Numbered from the stretch's first letter, positions 24,035-32,946 are shown. The stretch is 64,000 nt of DNA from JAKAWQ01 sp963840545 (GCA_963840545.1 CAWIZE010000014.1:32427-96426); one strand, 5' to 3'. Numbers and translations are program-made. Notes: generated from the letters alone by a model not told the origin.

Positions 24035-24775
24035 CTACCCCAGCCGGCGCCGATAAAGCGCGATCAGCCGTTCCCAGTGCCGTTCCGCCGCCGCCACGTC
24101 GTAGCACCAGCGCCCGGGGAAGGCGAAGCCGTGATGCACGCCGGGATAGATCTCGACCTCGCCGGCGGCGCCCGATTTCGCGAACAGCCGTGTCAGCTCC
24201 TCGACCATCGGCAGCGGTGCCAGCGCGTCATGCTCGGCGCAGGCGATGTAGAGTTCCGCCCGCGGCTTGCCGAGCGCAAGATGCGGGCTCTCCTCGGCGT
24301 CGCTGACGAGCCAGGTGCCGTAGAACGAAGCGGCGGCCGCGATGCGCCCGGGGTAGCGCGCGGCGGCCGCGAGCGCATAGGGCCCGCTCATGCAATAGCC
24401 GTGGCAGCCGACCGGCCCTGCCTTCGCCGCCGCGCGCCGGTCGAGGAACGCGAGCATGGCGGCCACATCCTCCATCACCGGCGGAATCGTCATCGTCGTG
24501 CGGATCGCGCGCATGCGCGTGTGCTCGGCGCTGCCGGCCTCCAGCACCTCGGGCCCGAACATCGTCTCGCGCCCGGCGCGGTAATAGAGATTGGGGAGCA
24601 TGACGTGATAGCCGACGGCGGCCAGCCGTCGCGCCATCATCCTGAGCTCCTCGCGGATCCCCGGCGCGTCCATCAGCATCAGCACGGGGGGAAAAGGCCC
24701 GCCGCGCTCCGGATGGCAGAGGAACGTCTCCATCGGAGCCTCGTGGGTCGGGACATCCAGCATCTCTTCGATCAT
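24035..24775 (-). CDS. Dienelactone hydrolase family protein
   Basis: A 246-residue alpha/beta hydrolase of the DLH type. The nucleophile elbow is 'GCHGYCMSG' (Cys128), the acid Asp183 sits in 'ACAEHDALAPLP', and the histidine in 'YPGVHHGFAFPGR' (His215). The strand 'PPVLMLMDAPGIREELRMMA' and 'LPNLYYRAG' are typical. Members hydrolyse lactones or esters in aromatic degradation and detoxification. GGAGGAAA precedes the ATG. It follows the VOC gene by 24 bases on the same strand, so the two are probably co-transcribed. Confidence 0.88.
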   Translation of the reverse strand: MIEEMLDVPTHEAPMETFLCHPERGGPFPPVLMLMDAPGIREELRMMARRLAAVGYHVMLPNLYYRAGRETMFGPEVLEAGSAEHTRMRAIRTTMTIPPVMEDVAAMLAFLDRRAAAKAGPVGCHGYCMSGPYALAAAARYPGRIAAAASFYGTWLVSDAEESPHLALGKPRAELYIACAEHDALAPLPMVEELTRLFAKSGAAGEVEIYPGVHHGFAFPGRWCYDVAAAERHWERLIALYRRRLG

Positions 24776-24799
24776 GTCTTTTCCTCCGTGCCGGAGCGT

Positions 24800-25288
24800 T
24801 CAGGCGCGCCGGGCGCGCGCGGTCGTCTTCTTCGCGATCCTGCGCGCGGGCGCCGCGCGCTTCCTCGCCCGCGCCCGCGCGGCCCGCTCATGGCGCTCGC
24901 CGTACTTCATGCCCTCGAGCTTGAGCCCGTCGGGATCGGTGAAGAACACGGCATAATAATCGTCGTAATATTCGCCCGCCGGATCGACGATCGTGGCGCC
25001 GCTCTTGCGGAGAAAATCCTCGAGCGCGTCGACGTCCCGGCGGCTCTGCAGCTGGAACGCATAATGGTGAAAGCCGATATCGCCGATGCGGTACGGGCGT
25101 GCCCGTCCCTCTGCATCCGCGGGGCCGATCCAGAATCGTGTCTTGCCGTTGGTCCAGCCGATCGCGTCCGGGTACTCGTCCGAGATCTTGAATCCGAGGA
25201 ACCCGAAGAGCGCGCCGTAGAAGGCCTTTGATCTCTCGTAGTCGCGGACGCGAATGACGAGATGGTCGATTCCGACAACCCGCACCAT
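24800..25288 (-). CDS. VOC-family protein with a basic C-terminal tail
   Basis: A 162-residue vicinal-oxygen-chelate protein with two beta-alpha-beta-beta-beta modules: 'MVRVVGIDHLVIRVRDYERS', 'KAFYGALFGFLGFKI', 'GFHHYAFQLQSRRDVDALED', 'AVFFTDPDGLKLEGMKYGE'. The metal-binding pattern (His in 'G-I-D-H-L', His in 'F-H-H-Y-A-F', Glu in 'L-K-L-E-G-M') fits glyoxalase- or dioxygenase-like enzymes. The last ~30 residues are almost entirely Arg, Ala and Lys, like an AlaArg-rich nucleic-acid-binding tail. GGGGAGGGAAG precedes the ATG at 25288. Confidence 0.82.
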   Translation of the reverse strand: MVRVVGIDHLVIRVRDYERSKAFYGALFGFLGFKISDEYPDAIGWTNGKTRFWIGPADAEGRARPYRIGDIGFHHYAFQLQSRRDVDALEDFLRKSGATIVDPAGEYYDDYYAVFFTDPDGLKLEGMKYGERHERAARARARKRAAPARRIAKKTTARARRA

Positions 25289-25373
25289 GCTTCCCTCCCC
25301 GGAGCGACGGCCGCGGAAAGAATAGCAGAGGCCGCCATGGTCCGCCCGCCCCGGCTCGGCGATACTGCGCGCG

Positions 25374-26249
25374 ATGACCCGCCAGGGACTGCTCCGGCTC
25401 GCGCCCTTCGGCTTCGTCGCGCTGTGGAGCTCGGCCTTCGTCGGCGCCAAGATCGGGCTCCGCTATCTGAGCCCGCTCGCCTTCGTCGCCGTCCGGCTCA
25501 CCGGCTGCGCGGTGGTGCTGGTCATGCTGATGCTGGTGCTCGGCCGGTCCTGGGCGCCGCTCCGCGGCCGCCGGTGGCTCGATTGCGCCATCGCCGGCAT
25601 GCTGATGAACGCGGTCGGGCTGATGGCCCCGCACGTTGGCCTGACCATGGTGGGCGCGGCCCCGGTCGCGCTCGTGCAGTCGCTCGCCCCGCTGCTCGCG
25701 GCGGCACTCGGGGTTGTCGTGCTGGGCGAGCGGCTTGGCCGGAGGCAATGGTTCGGCATGGCGCTCGGGCTCGCCGGCGTGGCCCTCGTCGTCGGGCTTG
25801 CCGCCGCGCGGAGCGTCGCCCGGTTCGACGGCCTTGCCCTTGCCGGCCTCGGCGTCGTCGGCCTGGTTTCCGGCACCATCTATTTCGCCCGCTTCTGCCG
25901 CGGCGTGCCGCTTCTCCCCGGCGCCACGGTGCAGTTCCTGGCGGCCGCGCTGCTCGCCATCCTCGGCGCGCTGGTACTGGAGAAGCCGCACCTCGACTGG
26001 ACGGACGGCGCGATTGCCGCCACGGCATGGAACACCTTCGCCGTCTCGCTCGGCGGCATGGCGCTCTATTTCGTCATGCTCCGGAGCGGCACGGCTGCCC
26101 GCACGACGGCCAATTTCTATCTGGTGCCGGGCACCACGGCGATCATCACCTGGCCCATCCTCGGCGAGCGCCTCTCGCCGCTTGCGATCGCCGGCTTCGT
26201 GGTCGGCGGCATCGGCTGCTGGATGGTCAATCGCCGCCCGCGGCGATAG
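25374..26249 (+). CDS. EamA/DMT-family exporter
   Basis: A 291-residue membrane protein with ten hydrophobic helices and two EamA repeats. The first starts 'FGFVALWSSAFVGAKIGLRY' and includes 'APVALVQSLAPLLAAALGVV'. The second includes 'SLGGMALYFVMLRSGTAART' and 'TANFYLVPGTTAIITWPILG'. The 'N-F-Y-L-V-P-x-x-x-x-x-x-x-x-x-L-G-E' ending is the family signature. Members export amino acids or small metabolites. The gene is divergent from the VOC gene with 85 bases between. Confidence 0.88.
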   Translation: MTRQGLLRLAPFGFVALWSSAFVGAKIGLRYLSPLAFVAVRLTGCAVVLVMLMLVLGRSWAPLRGRRWLDCAIAGMLMNAVGLMAPHVGLTMVGAAPVALVQSLAPLLAAALGVVVLGERLGRRQWFGMALGLAGVALVVGLAAARSVARFDGLALAGLGVVGLVSGTIYFARFCRGVPLLPGATVQFLAAALLAILGALVLEKPHLDWTDGAIAATAWNTFAVSLGGMALYFVMLRSGTAARTTANFYLVPGTTAIITWPILGERLSPLAIAGFVVGGIGCWMVNRRPRR

Positions 26250-26262
26250 GAATTTCCGGCGC

Positions 26263-26739
26263 CTACCTCGCGCCCGCCGGCACGCCCGCGCCGCCTTGGG
26301 GGCTGCCGGCGCGCGCGCCCGGGACGCCAAACCCGCCGACCGCACTCGCAAGCTGCCGGAGCTGATCGACGCTCAGGAGCAGTTCCGCGCTCTTCCCGCA
26401 ATCCGTCGGCCCTGGGTTCGTCGCCCCGCCCGCCCAATGAACGCGAAACGTCCCGGCCGCCGCGCTCTTCGCCTCGACGAAGAGGCTCCCGCCCGATCTC
26501 GCCATCACCGCGCTGTCGAGCGTGCAGGTGGGCCCGGCAGGCGCCTCGGCCCGGGCTGCGTTCAGCACCAGCGCCGCATCGGGGTCGGCCGGCACGCCCG
26601 CGAAACTCACGAGATCGCCGAGCCCCGGCCCGAGGGCGCGAACCTCCTCGCCCACCGCCCGCACGGCGATCACCCCGCAGGTCGCGCAGACGACCAGGAC
26701 GAAAACGGAATCGACGAGCTTGCTCTTCTCGAAATGCAT
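26263..26739 (-). CDS. Membrane-anchored hypothetical protein
   Basis: 158 residues beginning 'MHFEKSKLVDSVFVLVVCAT', with a single N-terminal membrane helix (about residues 9-28) and no cleavage site. The rest is a small soluble domain: 'SAAAGTFRVHWAGGATNPGP' and 'TDCGKSAELLLSVDQLRQLA', then a glycine-rich tail. The layout resembles type II pseudopilin-like or anchored periplasmic proteins, but I do not recognise the family. It converges with the EamA gene with only 13 bases between stops. No strong ribosome-binding site is visible. Confidence 0.5.
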   Translation of the reverse strand: MHFEKSKLVDSVFVLVVCATCGVIAVRAVGEEVRALGPGLGDLVSFAGVPADPDAALVLNAARAEAPAGPTCTLDSAVMARSGGSLFVEAKSAAAGTFRVHWAGGATNPGPTDCGKSAELLLSVDQLRQLASAVGGFGVPGARAGSPQGGAGVPAGAR

Positions 26740-26815
26740 GTCTGCGTCAGGTCCAACTCGGCCTCGCGGCGCCTTTGTCAAGCATGCCGCCATTGGCTTT
26801 CCGAAACCTTGACGT

Positions 26816-27256
26816 TCACCGCGCCGCGAGCAGTCGCGGCCGCCCCTCTTCGTCCACCGCGACCATGGTGAACTCGGCCTCCGTCACCTTGAGCCGCCCG
26901 CCCTGGGTCAGGTGCGGCAACCGCCAGGTCTCGATCGCGAAGACCATCGAGGTCCGGCCCGTGCGCATGAGGTCGGTATAACAGCACACCGCGTCCCCGA
27001 CCTTTACCGGGGCGAGGAAGGAGAGGTTGGAGACCGCCGCGGTCACCACCCGGCCATTGGCGTATTCCCGCGCCGCGAGGCCCGCCGCGAGGTCCATCAG
27101 CGACATGATCCAGCCGCCGAAGATATCGCCCGAGGGGTTGGTGTTCGCCGGCATGGCGATCGTCCTCAGGGCAAGCTCGCCCCGTGGCCCCGTCCGGCTC
27201 TTCTCTTCGCTCCGCTTGCCCGCCCCCTTGCCCGCAACCTCCCCGCCTGCCGTCAT
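26816..27256 (-). CDS. Acyl-CoA thioesterase (hotdog fold, YciA-like)
   Basis: A 146-residue hotdog protein. The catalytic block is 'AMPANTNPSGDIFGGWIMSL', followed by 'MDLAAGLAAREYANGRVVTA' and 'LSFLAPVKVGDAVCCYTDLM'. The 'N-x-N-P-x-G-D-I-F-G-G-W' signature is that of acyl-CoA hydrolases, which free CoA from acyl-CoA. The ATG at 27256 has GGAGAGGAG 8-16 bases upstream; an ATG 21 bases earlier is less likely. It starts 39 bases after the exosortase stop on the same strand, so it may be the last gene of that transcript. Confidence 0.85.
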   Translation of the reverse strand: MTAGGEVAGKGAGKRSEEKSRTGPRGELALRTIAMPANTNPSGDIFGGWIMSLMDLAAGLAAREYANGRVVTAAVSNLSFLAPVKVGDAVCCYTDLMRTGRTSMVFAIETWRLPHLTQGGRLKVTEAEFTMVAVDEEGRPRLLAAR

Positions 27257-27295
27257 CACCGCACTCCTCTCCGCCAATCCTCGGCGCGGGCCGCT

Positions 27296-28804
27296 TTAGC
27301 GGGCGGCGGAAGCCGGGTCGAGGGTGCGCCGGATCGCCGGGCCGATCCGACCTAGGGCGAGAAAGGAGGCGAGCCGGCCGACCGCCTCGGGCGGGGCGCC
27401 GTCGGTCCGCAGCGTGACGACGAGCGGGGGGTAGCGCCCGCCGAACAGGCTGTTGAGCGCCTGGCGCAGCCGCGTCCTGAGGCCGCCCGGCGCCGGCTCG
27501 CCGTCAATCCAGAGCGCGCTCGCGGTGACGCCCGGCGGGGTCCCGATGATCACCAGTTGCCACGCCGCCGGCGTCGCCCCGGGGACGGCGAGCGCACGCG
27601 TTTCGGCCTCCGGGATATCCTGCCCGGCGAGCGCGCGTTCGGTGTCGAGGACGAGCTTCGGATCGCTGCGCGGCGGAAAGACGGCAAGCGCGATCGTCAG
27701 CCTCTCCGTGCATGTGAAATGCGCGACCGTTGCGCCCCCGCCTTCGATCTGCGACGGCTCTGAAGCCGGCGCCGGCGTGCAACCCGCAAAGGCGACCGGT
27801 GCGGCGAGGCGCGTCGCCGCCCCCGCCCGATCGATCCCGAACGCAAGCAGCGGGAAGAGCGCCGCCGCGACGACGACCGCGCCGGCCGGAACGAAGCCGC
27901 GCGGCCGCGACGATTTTCCTCGGCGCGCCGGCGGCGCGGCGGCGGGGAGGGGCGAGAGATCCTCGCGAAACGCCAGGCCGAGCAGGATCAGCAGGATCAG
28001 CACCATGGAGAAGAACAGGTAGCCGTAGAGCAGATGATCCGTCGCCGCCGCCCTGGCGCTGCCCAGCACATGGCCGAGCCAGACGATCCCGAGGCAGCGC
28101 AGCCCATTGGCGATCACCGGGACGAACAGGGAGGCGGCGATGAAGAGAAGCCGGCGCGAGAGGCGGCGATAGATGACGCAGGCATAGAAGACGCTGAAGG
28201 CGATCGCGGCAATCAGGAAGCGGAGCCCGGCGCAGGCGGTGGCGATATAGAATGTCCCTTCCGGAATCTCGATGCTGTTGCCGTCGTTGAAGTTCGGGAT
28301 GCCGAGCAGGTCGAGCCCATGCACGACGAAATGGGTCGTGAAGGATTGCAGCAGCGGCACGAGGAAGCCGCCGAACGGCACCAGGAAGAAGAGGTAGAGC
28401 AGGGGCGCCGCGAGCGCCCGGTAGTCCTGCCAACCGAGCACCGCAAGGAACAGAAGCTGGACGAAGCCGATCACGGCGAGCTGCCGCCCCTCCATGATCC
28501 CAAGCCGGTCGGCCGCGAACCAGACCAGCCCGAGAACGAGCGAAGCGGGCAGGGCCGCGATGGCCGGGCGCTCCGCGAGGCCGGCGAGCATCGAACGCCT
28601 GTGCCAGGCGAGCCAGGCCGCCATGGGCAGGATCAGGAAGCAGTGGTTGTATGCGGTCGAGCTCGCCCAGACCGCGATCGCGGCGCCGATCTCCGCGTGG
28701 AAGATGGCGCCAAACAGGAGAAGGCCCGCGATCAGGGCGACCCACGGGCGGGCCAGCGATGGGCGAGCCGTCCATCGGCGCGCCGACTTCGCGGCGGCGC
28801 TCAT
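27296..28804 (-). CDS. xrtA: Exosortase A with EpsI domain
   Basis: A 502-residue membrane transpeptidase. Around ten helices make up the first ~290 residues, with the exosortase triad Cys191 ('ATACAGLRFLIAA'), Arg236 ('IANGLRCLGIVWLG') and His257 ('ATDHLLYGYLFF'). The last ~190 residues form the periplasmic EpsI domain typical of XrtA ('APVAFAGCTPAPASEPSQIE', 'ERLTIALAVFPP'). XrtA is predicted to cut PEP-CTERM proteins at the membrane and anchor or release them during EPS assembly. The start overlaps the stop of the upstream glycosyltransferase (ATGA). No PEP-CTERM protein is encoded in this window, so its substrates must lie elsewhere. Confidence 0.93.
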   Translation of the reverse strand: MSAAAKSARRWTARPSLARPWVALIAGLLLFGAIFHAEIGAAIAVWASSTAYNHCFLILPMAAWLAWHRRSMLAGLAERPAIAALPASLVLGLVWFAADRLGIMEGRQLAVIGFVQLLFLAVLGWQDYRALAAPLLYLFFLVPFGGFLVPLLQSFTTHFVVHGLDLLGIPNFNDGNSIEIPEGTFYIATACAGLRFLIAAIAFSVFYACVIYRRLSRRLLFIAASLFVPVIANGLRCLGIVWLGHVLGSARAAATDHLLYGYLFFSMVLILLILLGLAFREDLSPLPAAAPPARRGKSSRPRGFVPAGAVVVAAALFPLLAFGIDRAGAATRLAAPVAFAGCTPAPASEPSQIEGGGATVAHFTCTERLTIALAVFPPRSDPKLVLDTERALAGQDIPEAETRALAVPGATPAAWQLVIIGTPPGVTASALWIDGEPAPGGLRTRLRQALNSLFGGRYPPLVVTLRTDGAPPEAVGRLASFLALGRIGPAIRRTLDPASAAR

Positions 28805-30057
28805 CCGCCGACGCCAACCAGGGTCGGAAGCGCGGGCCGTTCCCTCTCGATCATCGTATCGAGCCGTGCCAGGGTCGCGCTCCAGTCGTGGTGGCGGAGC
28901 ACCGCTTCGCGCCCGGCGGCGCCGAGGCCGCGATGGCCGCCATCCAGCACTTCGCCGACCAGGCGTGCGGCGTTGCCGGCGTCGCCGGCGACCAAGAGGT
29001 CGCGGCCGGGCTGCCCGCGGATCCCTTCGGAAGCCGCCGGCGAAGCCACCACCGGGCGGCCCATGGCCATCGCCTCGAGCACCTTGTTCTGGATACCGCG
29101 CCCGATCCTGAGCGGCGCCACCACGACCGCGGCCTCGGCGAGGTATGGCCGCGTATCGGCGACCCGCCCGGTGACACGGATGCCGGGGCGCCGGCCGAGC
29201 GCCCGCACTGCCTGGGCCGGATCGGAGCCGACGATGGTGAAGACCGGCGCCGGCCGCCGCCCCGCGAGAAGCGGCAGCACCGTGTCGGCGAACCAGACCG
29301 CCGCGTCGATATTCGGCCGGTAGTCCATCGCCCCGGTGAAGACGATGCTGGGACTGGGGCTGGGACTGGGACGCGGGCCGGGAGCGGGATCCGTTGGTGC
29401 TGCGAAGCGGTGCCGGGGGGAAAAATAGTCGAGGTCGACACCGTTCTCGACCCACCCGGTGCGGCCCGCGCAGTCCGGGGCGAGGGCGAGGAAGCGCGCC
29501 TCCTCGGCCGGGGAGACGAACAGGGTGCGGTCGAAATGAAGCGCGGCGCGGCGCTCGAAGGCGAGCAGCGTCTGCGCCTCCCGTGACCAGAGAAGGCGCA
29601 TCGGCAACCGCGCCGCGGCGGCGTAGGCGGCGAATTTTTCCGAATCGACGTCCACCATGTCGAGGATGCGGGGCAGGGGCCGCGCCCCCATCACGTACGG
29701 CGCCATGGCGGAGGAGAAGACGAAGATCTGGCGGATCGGCCGCCGCGCGAGCGTCTCCGCCACCCACGAAGCGAGCCGCGCATCATGGAAATAGCCGAGC
29801 GAGAGCGGCCGGTTGGGGCGGAGCGCCGCGGCCGAGCGCAGGCGCGCCGCGCCGCGATCGAGCGGGAAGCAGGCGAGGCTCGCCGTGCGCTCCCGGAGCG
29901 CGGGAACGAAGGCGAGATCGGCGCGGTTGTCGGCGAGGCAGCCGAGATGGACGCGAAAGGATCGTGCGAGATGCTCGAGGATGTGAAACGCCCGGATCTT
30001 GTCGCCCTTGTCGGGCGGGTAGGGGATGCGATGGCAGAGGAAGAGGAGCTCGTGCAT
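28801..30057 (-). CDS. XrtA-system glycosyltransferase (TIGR03087 type, GT4-like)
   Basis: A 418-residue GT-B enzyme. The N terminus 'MHELLFLCHRIPYPPDKGDK' and 'IRAFHILEHLARSFRVHLGC' is diagnostic of the exosortase-associated TIGR03087 family. The nucleotide-sugar domain has 'IVFTGAMDYRPNIDAAVWFA', 'PLRIGRGIQNKVLEAMAMGR' (E-x7-E type) and 'PVVASPAASEGIRG'. Residues ~235-250 are a low-complexity Pro-Ser/Gly run encoded by a hexanucleotide repeat at the domain linker. It acts in the cytoplasm on lipid-linked EPS precursors. It overlaps xrtA and starts four bases after FemAB. Confidence 0.9.
   Translation of the reverse strand: MHELLFLCHRIPYPPDKGDKIRAFHILEHLARSFRVHLGCLADNRADLAFVPALRERTASLACFPLDRGAARLRSAAALRPNRPLSLGYFHDARLASWVAETLARRPIRQIFVFSSAMAPYVMGARPLPRILDMVDVDSEKFAAYAAAARLPMRLLWSREAQTLLAFERRAALHFDRTLFVSPAEEARFLALAPDCAGRTGWVENGVDLDYFSPRHRFAAPTDPAPGPRPSPSPSPSIVFTGAMDYRPNIDAAVWFADTVLPLLAGRRPAPVFTIVGSDPAQAVRALGRRPGIRVTGRVADTRPYLAEAAVVVAPLRIGRGIQNKVLEAMAMGRPVVASPAASEGIRGQPGRDLLVAGDAGNAARLVGEVLDGGHRGLGAAGREAVLRHHDWSATLARLDTMIERERPALPTLVGVGG
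29350..29391. repeat. 6-bp tandem repeat inside the glycosyltransferase gene
   Basis: Seven hexamers of the pattern GGGACT/GGGGCT run head to tail; the last three are diverged. Read on the minus strand they give a Ser-Pro-rich linker in the glycosyltransferase. The unit length keeps the frame. Confidence 0.85.
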
Positions 30058-30061
30058 CGTC

Positions 30062-31093
30062 CTATCCGATCCCGCGCACGATGTGCGGCCCGATCGCGTT
30101 CGCCAGCGGCAGCGGCAGCCTCTTCCAAGCGGCGATCATCAGTCGGTATTTCGGATTGGTGGGATTGTTCTCCGGCATCGCCGCCCCGGACGCCAGCAGA
30201 TAGCGGTACGTGAGGGGCTGGGGAGAAAAGCCCCAGTTCTTCTTGAAGGCGTGAGAGCCCGAACCGATCTTGCTGCGGCCAAAATCGAAGAGGTCGAGGC
30301 CGCGCGCCACCGCCCGGCGCATCACCTCCCAGTACATGAACTCGTGGCCCGCGCGCCCGCGCGCCTCGCGGCCGCCGCCGGCGTAATAGGGCAGCACCTC
30401 ATTGCGAAAAAAGAAGGACATCACGGCCGCGATCGGCCGTCCCGCATCCTCCACGCTCAGCACCTCGGCACAGTCCGGGAACGCCTCGAGCAGCAGGCGG
30501 AAATAGCGGCGGGGGAAGACCGGCGTGCCGAGATTGCGCACGCTCTCGGCGTAGAGCGGGAAGAAGGCATCGGCGTCGCGATCGGCGCGCGCCGTCAGGC
30601 CGTTGGCGATCCCCTTGCGCACCAGCGCCCGCTGCTTGCGGGGAATCGCCTTGAGGTTGTCCTCGTCGGTCGGCGCAAGGGGCTTGCGGAAGGTCTCGTA
30701 GAGGCTCGGGCCGGCGGACCAGGTGCTGGCGGCGGGGTGGAGCAGGCGGAACTCGCAGAACCGCGCGCCGCTCCGTTCCATCAGCCGTGCCGCCTCGTGC
30801 TCGAGGGCCGCCGCCGAGTCCGCGTCGGCGGCGAGCGGCCCGCCATAGACGCAGAACGGGACCGAGACGAGTCCGTTGCCGAACAGCCGCGTTCTCACGT
30901 GGACCAGGGGCAAGACCCCGCTGATCTGCCCGTCCCGCTCGGCGAGGAGGTAGCAGGCGGGATGGCGGAAGGTTTTCGCGATGACCTGGCGCCAGCGTGC
31001 GAGATGGAAGAAGGTGCCCTCCGGCATGGCGAGGACGAATTTGTCCCACGCATTTTCCAGCGTCTCGTCGAGCAGGCGGCAGCGCAATGTCAT
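30062..31093 (-). CDS. FemAB-like acyltransferase of the XrtA system
   Basis: A 343-residue GNAT/FemAB protein. The N-terminal part has 'WDKFVLAMPEGTFFHLARWR' and 'ACYLLAERDGQISGVLPLVH'. The second GNAT-like fold has 'EVLSVEDAGRPIAAVMSFFF', 'YYAGGGREARGRAGHEFMYW' and 'GLDLFDFGRSKIGSGSHAFK'. FemAB proteins transfer aminoacyl groups; the exosortase-linked subfamily is thought to modify the EPS precursor or its lipid carrier, without proof. It is packed between the deacetylase (6 bases) and the glycosyltransferase (4 bases). Confidence 0.88.
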   Translation of the reverse strand: MTLRCRLLDETLENAWDKFVLAMPEGTFFHLARWRQVIAKTFRHPACYLLAERDGQISGVLPLVHVRTRLFGNGLVSVPFCVYGGPLAADADSAAALEHEAARLMERSGARFCEFRLLHPAASTWSAGPSLYETFRKPLAPTDEDNLKAIPRKQRALVRKGIANGLTARADRDADAFFPLYAESVRNLGTPVFPRRYFRLLLEAFPDCAEVLSVEDAGRPIAAVMSFFFRNEVLPYYAGGGREARGRAGHEFMYWEVMRRAVARGLDLFDFGRSKIGSGSHAFKKNWGFSPQPLTYRYLLASGAAMPENNPTNPKYRLMIAAWKRLPLPLANAIGPHIVRGIG

Positions 31094-31099
31094 CGGAGG

Positions 31100-31990
31100 C
31101 TAGCCCGGCGCGTCCGGCAAGGGCGCGGGTTGCCCAAGCTCGGCGGCGAAAACCCGGTCCATGCGGTCCCACGCGAAATCGCCGAGAAGCCGCGCGACGC
31201 GTCCTTCCATAGCATCGAGGTTCAGGCGATGGCGCAGGCGGGAGAGCGGGCGCCCGTTGGCGATGCGCGGCTGGCCCGGATCGACCTCCCAGGGGTGGAA
31301 GTAGAAGATCGCGGGCCGGCGGCCGCGGCGGAGCAGAAGCCGCAGGCCCTGCGCGTAGAGCCGATAGGGGAGGAGGCGGAAATATCCTCCGCCCGCCCAG
31401 GGCAGGTTGCGCCCGCCGAGGGCAAGCGTCGTCATCGGCAGTTCCCAGAGAGACGTGCCGGCGGGGCGGAACGGAAAGCGCGGGGCGTCGGGCATCCCGT
31501 AAAGGTCGTGGCGGACGGGGTAGATGCTCGAGCTGTAGGCGTAGCCCTCGGCCGCGAGCGCGTTGAACGCCCAGAGATTGCGCGCCCCGATCGAGAAGGT
31601 TGGCGCCCGGTAGCCCTGCACCGCGACGCCGCCGATATCCTCGAGGAGCCGGCGCGTGCGCCCGACATCGGCGCGAAAGCCCGCCTCGCTCAGGCGGTCG
31701 GCACGGACATGGTCGTAGCCGTGGCTCGCCAGCTCGTGGCCCGCGGCGACGATCCGCCGGGTCAGTCCGGGATGCCGCTCGGCGATCCAGCCCAGGGTGA
31801 AGAACGTGGCGCATATCCCGGCCTCGGCGAAGCGGGCGAGGATCCGCTCGGTATTGGCCTCGACCCGGCGGGGTATGCTCTCCCAGGAGCCGCGCGGGAT
31901 CGCATCGGCGAACGCCTGGACCTGGAAATAATCCTCGACATCCACCGTCATCGCGTTGGCGGGCGCGGGCTTCGTGGCGGGCGCGCTCAT
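31100..31990 (-). CDS. XrtA-system polysaccharide deacetylase (NodB fold, DUF3473)
   Basis: A 296-residue deacetylase. Motif 1 is 'TVDVEDYFQVQAFADA', metal site 2 'ELASHGYDHVRADRLSEAGF', then 'VQGYRAPTFSIGARNLWAF'. The DUF3473 extension shows 'SLWELPMTTLALGGRNLPWA', 'GGYFRLLPYRLYAQGLR' and 'IFYFHPWEVDPGQPRIANGR'. The His-rich 'S-H-G-Y-D-H' and final 'F-H-P-W-E' are catalytic-site residues in this family, which removes N-acetyl groups from EPS sugars. The ATG at 31990 overlaps the ATPase stop; the long open frame upstream is shadow coding within the ATPase gene. No signal peptide is seen. Confidence 0.92.
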   Translation of the reverse strand: MSAPATKPAPANAMTVDVEDYFQVQAFADAIPRGSWESIPRRVEANTERILARFAEAGICATFFTLGWIAERHPGLTRRIVAAGHELASHGYDHVRADRLSEAGFRADVGRTRRLLEDIGGVAVQGYRAPTFSIGARNLWAFNALAAEGYAYSSSIYPVRHDLYGMPDAPRFPFRPAGTSLWELPMTTLALGGRNLPWAGGGYFRLLPYRLYAQGLRLLLRRGRRPAIFYFHPWEVDPGQPRIANGRPLSRLRHRLNLDAMEGRVARLLGDFAWDRMDRVFAAELGQPAPLPDAPG

Positions 31991-32937
31991 CGCGGTCCTC
32001 CGCGATCCTCGAGGAGGTCGAAAAGGCGCGTGAAGACGCGCTCGCGGCGGGCGACCGTGGCTTCGAGCGCCTGCAGCCGGGCCAGGAGATCGGGCTCGCC
32101 CGCGCGGTCCGGAAGGCGCGGCAGGTCGCCCAGATCTTCCTGCAGCTCGACCGCCGTCACCTGGACCATCTCCGCCGAGATCGCCTCGCTCCGTTCGAAC
32201 GCGCCGTGCAGGAGCACGCGCCCGCACAGGCGGTTGATCCGTCGCGGGATGCCGCCGGTGAAATGATGCACGAGGTCGAAGGCGGCCTCTTCCCAGAGCG
32301 GGCGATCGTGCCAGCCGACGGCGCGCAGCCGGTGCTCGACATAGGCGCGGGTCTCGCCCTCGTTGAGCGGGCCGAGATGATAGGAGGCGAGCACCCGCTG
32401 GCGGAGCTGGTCGAGCTCGAGGCTTGCCAGCGTGCGGCGGAACTGCGGCTGCCCGAGCAGGATCGCCTGCAGGAGCGAGCGCCCGCCCTCGGCGATGTTC
32501 GAGAGCATGCGCAGCTCCTCGAGCGCCGGCAAATCGAGCGCCTGCACCTCGTCCACCACCAGCAGGCACCGCCGACCCGCCAGCCGCTCGGCGCGCAGGG
32601 CCTCGGTGATCCCACGCAGCAGCGCCGCCTTGTCGGCGCCCGGGCCGACGCCGAAGCCGGCTGCGGCCAGCCGCAGCAGGTCGTCCGCCGCGACCTGCGC
32701 GGTATCGATGCGGCCGATCAGGTAGGAGCGGCGGTCGAGCCGCTCCCACAGCCGCTCGAGCAGCATCGTCTTGCCCGCGCCCACCTCGCCGGTCACGACG
32801 ATGAAACCCTCCTGGTGGGCAAGGCCGAAGACCAGGTGCGAGAGGGCGCGGCTATGCTCGCTGCTCGGGAAGAAGAAGCGGCTGTCCGGGGTAAGCCGGA
32901 ACGGCATCTCCGAAAAGCCGTAATATTCGGCGTACAT
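31987..32937 (-). CDS. XrtA-associated AAA ATPase (ExeA/GspA-like)
   Basis: A 316-residue ATPase with the short N-terminal 'MYAEYYGFSEMPFRLTPDSR' region. Walker A is 'GEVGAGKT' (50-57) and Walker B 'CLLVVDEVQ' (Asp129-Glu130), with 'RQRVLASYHLGPLNEGETRA' and 'FTGGIPRRINRLCGR' after it. These match the ExeA/GspA-like AAA proteins found in almost all exosortase EPS loci, where they may energise export or polymer length control. A short coiled segment closes the protein ('ARLQALEATVARRERVFTRL'). Confidence 0.9.
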   Translation of the reverse strand: MYAEYYGFSEMPFRLTPDSRFFFPSSEHSRALSHLVFGLAHQEGFIVVTGEVGAGKTMLLERLWERLDRRSYLIGRIDTAQVAADDLLRLAAAGFGVGPGADKAALLRGITEALRAERLAGRRCLLVVDEVQALDLPALEELRMLSNIAEGGRSLLQAILLGQPQFRRTLASLELDQLRQRVLASYHLGPLNEGETRAYVEHRLRAVGWHDRPLWEEAAFDLVHHFTGGIPRRINRLCGRVLLHGAFERSEAISAEMVQVTAVELQEDLGDLPRLPDRAGEPDLLARLQALEATVARRERVFTRLFDLLEDRGGPR

Positions 32938-32946
32938 CGGCTGCCC

